From: Dryas octopetala | Lineage: Eukaryota > Streptophyta > Magnoliopsida > Rosales > Rosaceae | Assembly: GCA_963921425.1 (NCBI GenBank) | Contig: OY992833.1 | Location: 18,207,738-18,271,737, forward strand | DNA: 64,000 nt | Direction of reading: 5' to 3' | Shown here: positions 41,398 through 55,911 of the stretch, one piece after another | Layout of the letters: each line of letters begins with the position of its first letter | Numbering within the stretch: the stretch's first letter is position 1 | Program-made: the position numbers and the translations under genes | Notes under the pieces: model-generated | Databases searched by the model: none | The model's input: the letters and a program-made list of their open reading frames with translations, nothing else | Told to the model about the DNA's origin: nothing

Positions 41398-42407
41398 AGG
41401 TCACCTCTTGTGCTTCGTGGGGATCGGATTTTTCATGTGAGAGTGGACATACGTGTTGATCAGTGTTCCTTTTTGAAAATGGTTAATGTTCTAACTTCTA
41501 ACTATTTTTTTCAACTTCTGTTTTCTAGTTTACGTACATTATTTCATTTAATATCGATCGTTTTATTTCTTACGTTTTTTTTTTTTTTTGTAGAATTCAT
41601 TATATATATATATATAAATATGTCGTGTAAGGTGGAAAAGAAAAATAAAATTGGATTAATTGTCAAATAACTCATTTCATATACTTAGGCTTAAAAAATA
41701 AAAAGCACTCGATCAACTCACTAATATCTCTAAAATACTCTCCAGTAATGAAGAAGATCATAGACACAGCCTTATGTTATACTATTTTAGAACTATAATG
41801 TTCCATCTTCGGTGTGGCCTGACATTCCATGGATAATCGCGGTGGCGCACCATCTTAGGGCATTGCCATCCATAGTATTTTAACTCTAACTCAAATCCCT
41901 TTTTCTTTCAAGTATTCTAATTTGATCTCTTTTTTGTTTTTATTTTTGTTTAAATGAGGAATTTCATAGAAAACAAATTGTTTTTTGTTTGACAAAAGTC
42001 ACAAACACATATGATAAAGATTAAAGATATGAATTATGTTTGTGGCTTATGAATTATCTTTGACCAAAAAAACACATATGAATTATTTTTGTCGTTAAAA
42101 AAGAAAAAGGTTAAACCGGCATGGTTCTATAATGGCCGAAATACTCGGCGGCTCCAGAGTCCGGATGGTCCATCGATGAGAGAACATTCCATAGCACAAA
42201 TCAAGGCTTGGTCAAGACTGTGCAAGTCCTGGCTGCAACTCACTTACTTTGGGTAAAGCGAAAAAAAGCAAAAAAGCCATGGACTTAGACCCGCCAGATT
42301 TTTGTGGTACCAAACATTGCCCTACAAAATCTCTCTTTTACTTTTCATTATGTAAAAAGATGCAATTGAGTAAATATTAGAAGTTGTCAAAAGCAACCCA
42401 ACCCAAC

Positions 42408-42410
<3 letters not shown>

Positions 42411-42468
<58 letters not shown>
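42411..42468 (+). repeat. (TC)n microsatellite, 58 bp
   Basis: Uninterrupted TC dinucleotides. Confidence 0.97.
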
Positions 42469-42470
<2 letters not shown>

Positions 42471-45400
42471 GTGTATGTTAAGCTATGTCAAAATGGTGTT
42501 CATGCATGCTTGATGGGTTTGTGGGCCTCCATCAGAAATCTCACTCATATAAATTAACGAACCAAATTGATCAATCAAAAACAGTGATTTATTATTAAAG
42601 CAAAAGGAAGAGATTAATTGGTATTGGTTAATGTCAAAGGATAGAGAATCATCTTGATTAACCGTCAAATGATTGGCCAAATAATTGCCAACAAATGTCG
42701 ACCATCGGATTAGTTGATGCAATGGTTTTCATTTGCTACAAATATTTTTAGAGTGATGCAAAAGATAAATAAAAGGGTTTCACAAATCGACATAAACATG
42801 ATAAACACTGTCCTATATATATACACATATGTTTGATTTAATGTAATTTGTGCATATGTAATGCGTTAAAGTCAAGTTTTTGAGGTTAGTCTAATTAGTG
42901 AGAAAAACGAAACATAGACAAATATGTCCATTATAATTAAGATAAGGTAATAATTTGATTCCCTCCAGTGTAACTCAAAGAAAAAATATGATCGAGTCAA
43001 TTTTACTTGATTCTACATGCTTATCTAATTTGTTCTTCGATTTACTTTTTTCTTCACCCTCTATATTTTTAAGATTTAATTAGCTTCATATTTTCTTGTT
43101 ATGACCCTCTAAATCTTTAGAAGATTTGTGATCTTATGAATTCTTTAAATATTAATCCAACAATCTAAAATTATGCGAACCCAAAAGCAGAAGCGAATTA
43201 ATGATTTGTGATCAAAGTATACACATCTTTTTTAGATTAGCTAATTAATTGGTGGAACAAGTTTTTTCTTTGATTTGTAATAGTATGTACAAATATAATT
43301 TTACTTTGATCAACTTTTTTTTTTTTTTTTACAAGTTAATGATTCAATTAAGCTTCTTAACTCAAAAAGTCAAACCTGCTCATAACTAACACATGTAGTA
43401 AATAAGATTGGTCCATACAATCAATGGTGGTGGTTCTAGTAGTTGATGATGATGATGATGCTATGTCTCATGTGCAATGTGTACCTTTTTGTACTACATG
43501 ATGATCGAGAATGAGGGCATGGCCCCAAGTAAATGGAAAGGCGTGACGAGTTGCCATAATGGGAACCACTTGGTTGTTGCATGGCAACATAATCGTGCCC
43601 CCGAAAAGGTAAATTCTCAAAAACCACCCAAATTTTACCCTTAATTAATTTCGTGCACTTCAAGAAAAAAACCAAAAAAGAAAAATACCAATTAATTATC
43701 TTGGGTCCTGCATGTAATGACATTCAAGTTTTGTGTTCCCGCCTCCAAGACCCGGTTTACTTTTTTGTTTCCTTTTTAATTTTCAGTTATTCTTTTTCGG
43801 AAATTTCCTTTTCCTTTTTCCACATTGGGATTATTTTGGGTAAGTAGGGTTTTATGGCAAGATAATTAAGGGGTTTCTTGTGACCCAATTAAAAAGAAAA
43901 AAACCTAATTAGATCATCTTTTGCCTATCATATGTCTATATATATACACTGTGTAAAATGACCCTACGACTTATTGAAGAGACTACAGAGGGCAAAGGTA
44001 GCTTTATACGTACACACAAATTTTGGGCTCTTAAAATATTGAGGTATGTATGTAGCTAGCTAATTTCTTTTATGTATGTATGTATGATAACAACTGCATC
44101 CGTATTGTTAATTATCCCTTCTTTTAGCGTAAAAGATTGATCCTAGCTCATGATGTTATGGCATGCTTCAAATAAAGATAAAATATGTGTAGAACTATTG
44201 AAATTCTATTGCTTCATTCTTGTGTTTAACAGTTTAATTAACTGCAAGTGCGGATACGAAAAAACATTGCGCATTCAAAGCTGGTGCATTCGATTACTCT
44301 ATTAAATTTTTGTTATTAATTGCACAGTAGAAGTTCTATTTATATATATATGTAGATATGTATATACGTGGTAATTACGAATACTATATATAAAAGATAA
44401 TGATCACCGTTTAAGAAATAGTTGTTGTACGGTTTTGTCTGTTTAATTTAAGTTCTTTCTCTTAGCAAAACATTAGATTTAAGTTCTTAGTTGTATACTT
44501 GTATGTATAGCAGTTTAATAATTTTGACCATTAAGTGTACGTAGTTCTTTATTGATGCATGTACTCTAATGTGTCACCATACTAATGAGTGAGGAACTTG
44601 ACCCCCATTGTATAATTGGCTTTTAAACACAATATATATGCTTAGGAGAAAAGCAATAACATTAAAGGGGATCATCAAAACAAGTCCTTTAGAAGAATTT
44701 GATTGATTTATCCTAAAAAAAAAAAAAAAATTCAATTGATTTACCACATAGTTTTCAATATATTTAACTTACTTGCCTTAGGAATTTTTTTTTTTTGGTA
44801 CTCCAAATTGTCATAGGGTTTTAGGTAGGTGTTAAATGGTAAAAAAATGGGGGCGGGTTGGAAAATTGGAATAGATAATTAATTGCAATACCAAAAAAGT
44901 CTTCAATTTTTGCCTAGAAAAAGCTGAGGGCTTTGGCCACCAACTTCTGGTGCATTAAATATTCCAATGCTTTTTGATGGCTTCAATTCTGTTCCTACCA
45001 AAATCAATCTGACCCCAACTCAGAGTTTCACATAACATGTGAAAGCTTTAATCATACTTGAATTTAGTGCATTGCCTCCTTTTTTTTTTTTTTTCTTTAA
45101 TTTTAATTTTTGTGTATATTTCTTTTTCTTAGGCTCTTAGCAATATTGGTAATAGGATACATAATGGCACATGCCTAGCAAAATGTAACACAAAATTTGG
45201 GGTTCACATGTTAGCCACATATGCACACTCACATGTTGCTAAACTTATGCATGCATGGTTCAAAGTCTCTATTACCAAATTTAATTAGATGGAGTTTGAA
45301 TCTTTTATTGAAAATTTATTGAAATATAACAAATCTAGACTGAAAATTAGAAATATTAAGAAAGGGGGTTCGCAATTTCACATGAGGTGAGTTGGTGACC

Positions 45401-46099
45401 ACCATTGAAAGGGAATGCGGGTCTTCAATCTTCAAAGTCCATACCACAAACCCAAAAGAAAAAAAAAAAATAGACAGAAAAGCAGGAAAGCCCTTTAAAA
45501 CTGCCACCGAACAATCCCTTAAATTCCACAGCAAAAATTAAATAAAACCCCAAAGAAAAGTATTACACACACAACCTGTAAGCACTAAGCAGTAAGCTGC
45601 GTTCAATGGCAGTCAACCAAAACGTTCACAAGACCGTGATTAGCGCCTGGAATGACAATTCAACCCAAACACGCCATAGTTTAAAAAATTAAAAAAAAAT
45701 TCTTTTATTGTATTTTATTGTCTAGGCGCAATACCAGCAGATTACCGTGACATCTGTTCCCGTGACCCGTCCGTACTCTCTTTCTCTCCTCCGTAACGGC
45801 CTGGGGTGACGTGGCAAGAAAAAGGGCAGGGTCAGAGGCCAACGGTTAAAAAGTTAGTTGGGGGGTGGTGTCTGAGTGAAACGGCAGTAAAAGGTTAAAA
45901 AGCTGGGTAGAGGGGGTTGGTTACAGGGAGGGGTGAGGAGGAGCAGTTAATGTTGGTTGTAGGGGTTGTTTGGTTGTTGGGTTAGAGTGAACCTAATCCA
46001 AGGTGAGGGTCAAATAACGAACAGTAATGTAATATTGTGGGGGTTAGTTAGTTAACTGTAAACGGCGCCGTTAAGTAGTGGGTGTGTGTGTGCTGTGTC

Positions 46100-46108
46100 T
46101 ATATAAAG
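46100..46108 (+). promoter_or_regulatory. TATA box of the pectate lyase gene
   Basis: A tatataaag motif lies 171 bp before the pectate lyase ATG, which predicts transcription starting near 46130-46140 and a 5' UTR of about 145 nt containing a GT-rich and CT-rich stretch. Confidence 0.65.
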
Positions 46109-46278
46109 AGTGATTGTGGGAGCTCATTCCCTGACTCCACTACTTGTATCCTCTCTTTGCAAACACGCACTGCAATTAATTTGTGTAGTGTTTGTGTTTG
46201 TGTGTGTGTCTTTAATTTCTCTGCTCCACATTCTCTTCTCCACACAACTCAGAGACACACAGAGCGAGAGGTTTGGAA

Positions 46279-46402
46279 ATGGCTGTTTCTGAGACTAGCA
46301 AGAGATGGCTTTGTGTTTGCGTCTCGGTGATCTTCGTGTTTTGCTTCGTTGCTGCAATGTCAGGCCGGGTCGGCTTCGACGGGATCTCTCTCAACTGGTT
46401 TG

Positions 46403-46438
<36 letters not shown>

Positions 46439-49400
46439 CTGGGTTTGTTTGTGTGTAATTTGGGTGAGCCAAAGAGTTCTAGTTGAAAAAATGGAGCTAC
46501 ATTCTGTGTTTGAGTGGTAATAGTACGAAACAAGCTTCTGAAATTACAGCTTCTTAGAATTTTGGGTTGAGTTGTGCTTGTGGGTTGTGTTCGACTCCAT
46601 TAATGGCCTCAGAGTAACAGAGCTCACTCAAAGTATTAGTGAGAGAGAGAGAGAGAGTTCTTGGAGTTTTCCGTACAAATTGGGTGGTTTTTGATAACTT
46701 TTTTATACTTTAACTTTTTGTCATTTTATTTATTTATGTTCTCTAATTTTATTTTGCAGGAATGAAGAAGAAACAGGACAGTTGCAGAGCTCAAGCAACT
46801 CAACAATGGCGGCCAGGTCCGTACCCAACCAAACCCCTCCTCCTCCTCCAAACGTTAATTACTTTTTCTCTTTTCTCCTTGTCCACGTGGATGGATCTGA
46901 ACCGTTGTTCTAGTCCCTCGTCTTTTTTAGACCGTTGGATGGTGCTGTCTTGTTCTTATCCCAACCGTAAATTAACAATCCCAACCGTTAAGATCCAGAT
47001 CTTTAGATCTGGGCCGTTTAGTCGGTTATGTTCGTTCCCCTTGGATTCCTTCTCCTTTTAAGTCGGTTACGTTTTTCTCTCTTTCTTGCTTTTTTCCGCA
47101 TTCCCAGAATTACCCTCGACCAGTACTCTTATTTTCACATCAGCCCACACTGCCCCGCCGACTGTCTTAACCGTTTTTACTGGGCACAGTCTGCTCAGCA
47201 GCACTGGCCTCGAGCACTGTTACACCTCGTGCCTTCCCATAATCGCGTGTGTCTTTTACTTTTTGTTTCACTACTCGCTGCCTGCCACTGCAACGTGTCA
47301 CTCTCTGATTAGCCCGACATTTTTTATGGGTTGGTTTGACCCAACTCAACGAGTCTGAGAGGCCACAGTGAATGTTTTTGGAGTGTTATGGTTCATTGGG
47401 TTTTGGTAATTTCTGGGTTTTTGGTCTTTAATTCATTTTTGTTGTTTAATTGGTTGTTTCAGGGTGGCTGAGGATGATGAATTCCTCAATAAGCATGCAG
47501 TTGAGGACCCAGAGGAGATTGCTTCCATGGTTGACATGTGGGTCTCTTTTTCTTTCTCTCTTCAGATAAAAGACAACTACATCTCTCTCCCTGCATAATT
47601 GTGATAAATAAATTTGACTGTCAAATGCACATGGGTAGATAAAATTTTGTTATAATTTTTTTAAATAAAAAAAAAACCCCAGCAGCTGAAATTTGATTGC
47701 ATTCACTAATGAGAGGTTGTGGTGGGTGGTAGCTAGCTCTTATTAGTACTCTTATGAACTGGACCTAACCCCAACTGTCCCAATTGGCATTTACATTAAA
47801 CCCACTTACTAGTTTTGTAAATGCTTCAAGTTGAAGTTGTTTGCATTCTCTGATGAATTTGCCCTCTCTGTTTATGCATTTTCACTTTGCCTTCTTCTGT
47901 CGCATTCACTGTAATAATTAAGGACTCCCCTGCTCCATGTTAGACTTCTTTAGGTGTATATTTTCTCGACCTTTTCAATGCACTTTCTCATAGGGTCTTC
48001 CACATGCCAATTCTGGCCAGATCCGTGTTTAATGGTCAAAAAAGCCTGCATGTCTCTTTTCTTGTCTAAATATACACCCAGTTTTACTCAACTGGCGTCA
48101 AGCTTTTAGGTCTCTGCAAATGAATTTGATGGTGTTTTTAGTTCTGTTTTAGGCAGGAGGGATGTCATGTTGGTTTAAATTTGATTTGTAAAGTTACTCA
48201 TAAAACTTCATATGCATGTCTATGTCACAAAAAGAGGCCATCCAGTATAAATTTTATAGGCTTTTTACACCCCCTTTTTCCTTGCTTTTAATTATCATTG
48301 CTGTTGCTATTATTAACTTTTTGTGAACGTGAAGGCATTATTATATAAGGTTCTTATAATATTTGGCTGTAATGGGTTTGATGAGATTTAGATCTTATAG
48401 TGACTCCAGGTCGAATTTTGGATATTTAATAGTGATAGGTTTCACTTTCACCCATGTGTTGCCAAAACAGTGATGAAAGAAAAAGGTCAGATACTCTGTT
48501 TCCACTTCTGGACCAAAATCAAGCCATCAATTATATCCGTTACACTAACTGGTAAAGACCCAATTGTCCTCACAAATGGACAAAATACTGGCTTTTTCCT
48601 GGCTTCGTGTGCTACCGCCATGTAGTGCTCGGTGTTTTGGCCGCGTCATGAGCCAAATACAGTACAGGACGAAAGAAGAAACCTAGGAGAAATTGCCACG
48701 ACTAAAATCCCAGAAAAATTACTACCCCACTTTTATTTTTAATGTGGATAAATAGTCACAATAAATTTTTGTACTATATTCATACGAATAAAATTAATAA
48801 ACAAAATTATGTTTCTAATTGATTAGAAGCTCAGCCATTGGTAATGCATCACATGTTTGAATTATGATGGAAGAGTTTGTTTTTTATTTTTTTGACAATA
48901 ATGTTGACAGTAGAAACACTGTTGATATTGCAGGAGTATCCGCAACAGCACTGAAAGGAGGAAGCTGGGGTACTTCTCATGTGGAACTGGCAATCCAATT
49001 GATGACTGCTGGCGTTGTGATCCCAACTGGCAAAAGAACCGCAAGCGTCTTGCAGACTGTGGCATTGGTTTTGGCAGAAATGCTATCGGTGGTCGTGATG
49101 GTCGCTTCTATGTTGTCACTGACCCCGGTGATGATGACCCTGTGAACCCCAGACCCGGTACTCTTCGCCATGCTGTCATCCAGGACAAGCCTCTCTGGAT
49201 TGTGTTCAAGAGGGACATGGTGATACAGTTGAAGCAGGAGCTCATCATGAACAGCTTCAAGACCATTGATGGCCGCGGAGTCAATGTTCACATTGCTAAT
49301 GGAGCATGCATCACAATCCAATTTGTTACAAATGTGATTATTCATGGTCTGCATATCCATGACTGCAAGCCCACAGGAAATGCCTTGGTGAGGAGCTCAC

Positions 49401-50502
49401 CATCTCACTTTGGGTGGCGGACAATGGCTGATGGAGATGCTATCTCCATCTTCGGGTCAAGCCATATATGGGTTGACCACAATTCCCTCTCCAACTGTGC
49501 TGATGGCCTTGTTGATGCTGTCATGGGCTCAACTGCAATTACCATTTCCAACAACCACTTGACCCACCACAATGAGGTGTGTATATTGCTCTCTCTGATT
49601 CACATTTACTTCCATGTGTATTTTTAATGTAATATTGACATTGACATCCATGTAATTAAAAATCAGGTGATGCTATTGGGCCACAGTGATTCTTATACTA
49701 GAGACAAACAAATGCAAGTGACTATTGCTTACAACCACTTTGGAGAGGGACTTATCCAAAGAATGCCCAGGTAACTTTCAATATTAAAAGATTTCTAATT
49801 CCATTTTTCATATGTCCATTTCAAGAAACAGTAGCCCTGCTGATGCATGAGCTTGCTTTTGAGCTGCAAAAGCATGATAGGAAGTTCTTTTACCTTTTCT
49901 ACAAGACAAATTCTAAAATTCAAACAAGGGAGAGATGACATGATTGGCATATTGATAGCAGAAATGCAATACCAATTGTTGTATGGCTCTTTGGTTTGAT
50001 GCTCATAAGACATGAACTATGAATAATACAGGTGTAGGCACGGGTATTTCCATGTGGTGAACAATGACTACACTCATTGGGAGATGTATGCCATTGGTGG
50101 AAGTGCAGAACCCACCATCAACAGCCAAGGCAACAGATATGCTGCTCCAACCAATCCCTTTGCAAAGGAGGTATGTATTGTATTACGTACCCTATTCTTG
50201 TCAATCAATGCTTGTTCACTATGATGAGGCTCACATACTAAATTTTCTGATTATTGATGACAAATTTCATTGGGAAGGTTACCAAGAGGGTGGAGACACC
50301 TACAACCCAATGGAAGAACTGGAATTGGAGGTCAGAGGGAGATCTGCTACTGAATGGTGCCTACTTCACTCCATCTGGTGCTGGAGCTTCAGCAAGCTAT
50401 GCCAGGGCCTCAAGCTTGGGAGCCAAGTCATCTTCCATGGTCGGAGACATAACTTCCGGTGCTGGTGCACTGGGCTGCCGCAGAGGCCGTCAGTGCTCAT
50501 AG
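46279..50502 (+). CDS. Pectate lyase, polysaccharide lyase family 1
   Basis: Secreted enzyme that cleaves de-esterified homogalacturonan in the cell wall by beta-elimination, needing calcium (family knowledge). Seven exons: 46279-46397, 46760-46816, 47463-47537, 48934-49576, 49667-49770, 50032-50170 and 50278-50502, in consistent phase, 453 residues. N-terminal signal peptide ([20 protein letters not shown]), a Pec_lyase_N-like stretch ([20 protein letters not shown]), then the right-handed beta-helix. Family motifs: [16 protein letters not shown] from residue 263, the [15 protein letters not shown] stretch, and [17 protein letters not shown] near 328-345 with the catalytic arginine region intact. 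The C-terminus ends in GCRRGRQCS. The first three exons are short and split the N-terminal region; intron 3 is 1.4 kb. A (CT)n run follows donor 1 directly. It is close to Arabidopsis At1g04680 and At4g13710 (from memory). Convergent with the ITPase gene. Confidence 0.96.
46406..46435 (+). repeat. (CT)n microsatellite at the start of pectate lyase intron 1
   Basis: About 30 bp of CT dinucleotides beginning 9 bp after the exon 1 donor at 46398. Confidence 0.95.
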
Positions 50503-53395
50503 TACCTCATCTCCAAATTTACAATTATATAGAACTACCCAATTTCCATATATTCCATCAATTGTTTCCTTCCCCCTTCATTCTATTTTTCAAAATCTGG
50601 CAAGTGTACATTTATTTACACATGTCAGTTCCCTCCCTTCAGATTGTCTGTCTGTCTGTGTGTCATTGCTCAACCTCGGTCTGCTTCAACTGAAAAATAC
50701 AATGTCATTTTTAGGAGCAGGTGCAGAAGCGTTGTTCATTTTTTCCCTTTTTCCTTTTGTATCCTCTCTTTTGGTCTTTGCTCTGTTTCATCCATCCCAT
50801 CACATCCTAACCACCGTTTGTGTGTCTATCTTATCTTCCTCTCCCAGAGTCAGTCTTCTTCTTCTTCTTCTTCTTCTTTTTCTGCATACATTTGGGTTTA
50901 TAGGATATGAATGATTTTGTGAGTTTCTTCTTTCTTTTGTCTAGTCTTACAAGCAATAGTATGATATGAATGTCAAAACTTGAGTTATGAAAGGACCTTG
51001 TTACAGTCAGTCTTTACAGTTGATGATGCATAGCATAGCAATGGGCAGTGATGTTTTGTTCCTTTTACTTTTTAAGCTTTTTTTCTTTTCTTTTCTTTTC
51101 TTTTTTGTTGTTTTTCCTTTCGCAAATGGCAATGGAAGCAATCTTTTACTTTTGGTTGTGCAATCAAGGTGGTTTTCTCTTTTCTATTATTGTGTTCACT
51201 TATCAATGTTTGTTTCTCTGCCGGCATTCCTTGTGTTCTTCCATGTGCGCTCCCCAGCATACCACATGACATCAAGTCATTAACCAACCAACATCATCAC
51301 CTTTTTTCTTTTTAACCTTTATCATCATCTTACCAAACGATGCATTACTAGATGCAATTACTTAATTTGAGAATTGTTTGGCAAAAATAGAAGAAATCCT
51401 AACCATTTCAATCATGACTCGGAAATATTATAATTAAATCCGCAATCATCCCTGAAAATGAAAAATAACGCTCCTATTCTCCACATCATATCTAAATTGG
51501 TGGTAGAGAATATATCCCATTACACTCACAATAACAGTTTGATTCTTGCTTCTTCTCCTACCTTGAATAAAAGATTCTAAGTTATAGGCTAGAGTTATTT
51601 CTACTGTCATATCCGAAGAAATATTATACCAATCCTTACATAGACAAGTACAAACTAGAGCTGAGAAAGCAACCAAAGCCCTAATGGATATATTCTGACT
51701 GCTGTGCAGAATATGCAGCTAGCAGTCACCCAATTTCCATTGTGGTGTCCAAAAACCCCCACCACTTTACTTGTGGGGCAAAAAATAAATGTTGATTAAG
51801 CCCTCCTCCTAACATGTAGTGGCGCAGAGTAAATGACCACAAAACATAGCAGATAAGTGGAAACAATGGCTATGATGAGTCCTATTTCATATGTTAGATG
51901 ATGAACAATTGGGGATACCCCTTGCATGTGAGACAGGGCCCATTTGGCATGTGAGGATTTTTACCTTGCTTAATACACATGGGACCATCCTAGCTCATTC
52001 CTCATTGCTCTCTCCCTAACTTGTGTATGTGTACATATAACATCTCACACATACCAGCCTTATTTGGAGGTGTCCACCCCTCCATGGGATTTTCAAGTAT
52101 CAAGTATATAAATTTGTTATTTTTCTTTCTCCATTGGGATTCAATGGCTTTTAACCGAGGTTCAACTTTGGAAATGACCTCCTTTTTGTTCCATTGCGTA
52201 ATCTTGCCCTGTAACACAATGGGATTCGATGGCTTCACATCTTGATAAATTTTCATGAATAGTAGCATGGTATGAGAAACTTTTTCTTGCCAGATAATCT
52301 GACATAGTATGTTATCATTCTGTCAATCTAAACTGTTAATTAGATCAGATTTTGTTTAAATGTCTGCGTTAATTATCAGTCTCACAACACAATATGCTAG
52401 ATATCATGCCCACCATGATACTGCTACAAATGGAGAGTTATTTGACAGCAGAACAGTGGAGGAGTGAAAACTACAAAGGTGTTCTGTAGTTTTATCCACA
52501 CATCATGATTATAGTGGTGCCAAGAGTTTTTTTGTTTTTTTGTTCTTTTAACCTATTTGGCAATCCAATCAATAATGTAGGATTCTTGCACCGACAAAGT
52601 CATTAGGTTAACAGAAACTGTATTTAAGAGGCAAAACCCAAAAGCAGTGAGGACTGGTAGCTTATTATTCCTCTATCACTTCATGTTAAATCGATCATCA
52701 CACGTTTTCGTTAAACAGAATAAGGTCATTTTCATTTTCATTGTTGTTGATTACTTTGTAATTGGTGCAGTTTAATAGTTTTGTCCAGAGGCCAAACCCT
52801 ATTGTAGATTTGGAACAGAAAAAAACTGACTGCTGCTCACTTGACAGCAGACCTGGTTCGAAATCCATCTTAGAGTTCTTCGTTTGGTAGAACTTGGTAA
52901 ACTTGTCATTAAGTCACTTATCACTATTTTTAACTGGGTGTGATCGATCTTCTTATAAGATCAACCAACAACAATATGTTGGCATCGTGCTGGGGTTGCT
53001 GCAATGAACTTCAGAAAATTGAAATAGATAATGAAAATCAGCATTCTATGTAAGATCACTGAGGTTAGAAATGGAGTTATTCTATATCTAGCTCATAAAT
53101 GCTTTTTTCTGAAATGAGCATAATCACAGTTGTAAAGTTTACACCATGTTTTGTTTTCTCTGTGATATTGACTAGAAAATCATATGTAAAGAGGCTATTC
53201 CTCCACACTATCCTCCCATTTATGCAAGCACACAAATACCAAATACTGTAACTTCAACTTTCTTCTCTCCTGTTTTTGTTAGACCATCATAGACAACTGG
53301 ACACATTCCTACTAAGAGAAAAGCTATAACATTCAAAGCCGCTTATGCCGACGTAACAAGATGAAGAAAGCTCTCTCTTACACAGAGGAGTTGGT
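50503..53395. other. Intergenic between convergent pectate lyase and ITPase genes
   Basis: Holds the 3' ends of both genes. Positions 50520-50930 are pyrimidine-rich and probably include the pectate lyase 3' UTR. A frame of 88 codons at 52268-52002 (minus) has no recognised family. A lone B-box-like ggttcgaaatcc at 52855 lacks a convincing A box. Confidence 0.5.
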
Positions 53396-55864
53396 CTAGA
53401 AATTGTATTCTGCTTCGGCAAAGTGAGACTTCACCAGTGCAAGAGCTCTGGAGCGATGAGAAATTTTGTTCTTTTCTTCCTTTGGCATCTCCGCATAACT
53501 ACAACAAAACAAGAAACAAAAATCAGCTGCAAGTATGGACCACTGAGAATACAGTAAAAGTTGAAAAGTGATAAAGCTGAGTATACGTTTGCTCGTAACC
53601 ATCGGGTTGGAAAACCGGATCCCATCCGAAATCATTTGGTCCCCTTGCCGGAACTATTTTCCCCTAAAATTCATCCACAAAATACATGTCAGTGCCACAT
53701 TCATGAGTGTTAGCTATCCTGTACAACCATTTCCACAAGGTACATATTCTTTTCATTTGCAATAGCCACAAATTCTAACTTTTTATTTGTCAAAATAATA
53801 AAACAAACAAACACAACACTTTAGAAACATAGAAGGATCACTTTTCAACTTGTAGAACCCTATCATCCTCAAGAACTTAGTTTTATCATATGAATCCAGC
53901 CAACATTCTCTAGTTTAAGAGGACCTATTTTAGGTCAAATAGAATTGTCAATTAACACATTGATCTCTGAAAAATTGTGATTCACTAATGCTCAGCAGGG
54001 AGGAAGATAGAACATATAAGTAGATAGATTACTGGGCAGACCAATTACCTATATTCTTCTCTTTAGATTATTGTACTTATTAGATTATATGCGCCACAAT
54101 TTTTTTTTATCCTCCTGGTTTTAGGAAAGTCTTTCTAGTTTTAAGGATTCCAGAACTACGGTTCCATAATGAGAACAATTTGCACGTTAAATTTAGATGT
54201 CACTCTTACTGAAAAGAAGGATATAGTCATTATAACCAAAGCACATTAACATTTGTCTAGGGCAGAAGTTGCATTGCCTTAAGTTTCATAAGCTAGCCTC
54301 AAAACCATGTCCAGAAGATTTCATATTATGGTTAAAAACAGGTACATTACTCTAAACCTTCTACGGAGGAAGACAACATAAGCATAAATAAAAGAAAAAA
54401 CCAGAGATAATTGGGATTAGAAAAATGATTCTCTACATACCGGAGTTTTACCCAGAAACGTAATAGGCTCAACATTGGGCCCAATGGCAAAAGAAAAGGC
54501 ACACAAAGCATAGGCTGATTTATCCTCATATGCCATCAACAAATTGTTGAGACCTATAAAAAATGAGAGAAGCATTTAGAACCACAAAGACATCACTGTT
54601 AAAATAAATAAGCATTTAAGCAAAAATAGACAAGAAAATGTGTGATAAGTACAACCTTCATGTCCAATCTTCTGCAGGAACCACTTGCTGCATTGTCGAA
54701 AAGAATATTAGGACCACATTGTTGTAATTCTTTAAAACTGTCAAAGAAACCACATAACTGGAAGTCTAGCTATTTGTGAAAACAACAAATATTAGGCTGG
54801 ATAGAATTGGAAAATAAACAAAAGTATTATGTAGAAGTTTAAACATCAGACTAGATTAATAAAAATAGCAATACTGCAGGAGATTCTCTCTCAGTTTGAG
54901 CTAAGTTTGATAGGAGGGGAAGGATCCCCTTCTGGCCCACCATAACATATCCCTCAAAATATGAGTGAATTGGTGGAGGGAAAGATGAACATCTTATAAA
55001 CAAAAGTGATGAAATTATACTTTCATCCACAAGCTAACCCATTTTATCAAGGGTAAAATTGTAAACAGACAGTCTTATATTTTCCATTCTCCTTTCCTTC
55101 TCTTCTACTAATGAAGAGGAGCAAAAATCACATATTTCCTTCCCTTATACTTTCATGATTCATCCTCTCTATCCCACCTCTCTTCCATCCTACTAAACAC
55201 CGTGCTAACAATATTCAATGGTAAACAGAAAAAAAAATAAAAAATGAACCAACATACTCAGTCTCACTTGTCAACCAAAAGGAAAAGGAGCAGCAACGAG
55301 CAAGTTATAGTGAACTGCCAAATGTATTAGGGCAATAGAAGAGGTAGCATTAACAAATGGCCATCATACAGCAAAGCCCAGACTAGACAAAGCAGGTATG
55401 ACATTTCATATATATGATAAACTGATAAGGGATTGAAAGGTATAACAAAGAAATAAAGGCATATTGAGCTTACAAGGATTTGTTCCCTCAGACCCAATTC
55501 GTTTCACAATTATAACAGGAGCAACAACAACAACAATACTTTTCCTCAATTAAGAACCCTTGAAGCCAGATTTAAAGAAAAGAAGTAAGATATTAATTTT
55601 CTCTTAACAATTCCATCCAAGAGAAATTTAATTTCCTCTCTCCCTCGGCATTTTCAGCTTGTACTATTACTTCAGAAATGCAAAAGATTTCATTATCAGG
55701 AGTTAATTGAAAGGAGTAAATGCATTCCATAAACAATAACCTTTTTCTTGGTAATATAACACCATGAAAAGGTAATAATAAACTTACTTGGAAAACATGA
55801 CACTTTAAGTCATGCTAACAAATTGGGGCCTGATATTTCTTACGTATACACAGAAAGGGGGGAG

Positions 55865-55911
<47 letters not shown>

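Larger units (their letters stand above)
27800..46090. other. 18-kb stretch without a supportable protein gene
   Basis: Only short frames without family similarity occur here. The stretch holds the elements listed separately (30845-40265) plus microsatellites at 41355-41394 and 42411-42468. At 28000-30800, 34900-36900, 40400-41300 and 42500-45600 I see only AT-rich DNA and homopolymer runs. Small RNA genes cannot be excluded by eye; I checked by memory for common plant microRNA words and found none. Confidence 0.55.

Noticed and set aside
46762-47358. Overlapping 90-99 codon frames
   Set aside because: They lie in pectate lyase exon 2 and intron 2, out of the coding frame or in intron.
52840-52870. 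Polymerase III B-box-like ggttcgaaatcc
   Set aside because: No A box at the right distance, no tail and no flanking duplication; not enough for a tRNA or SINE.
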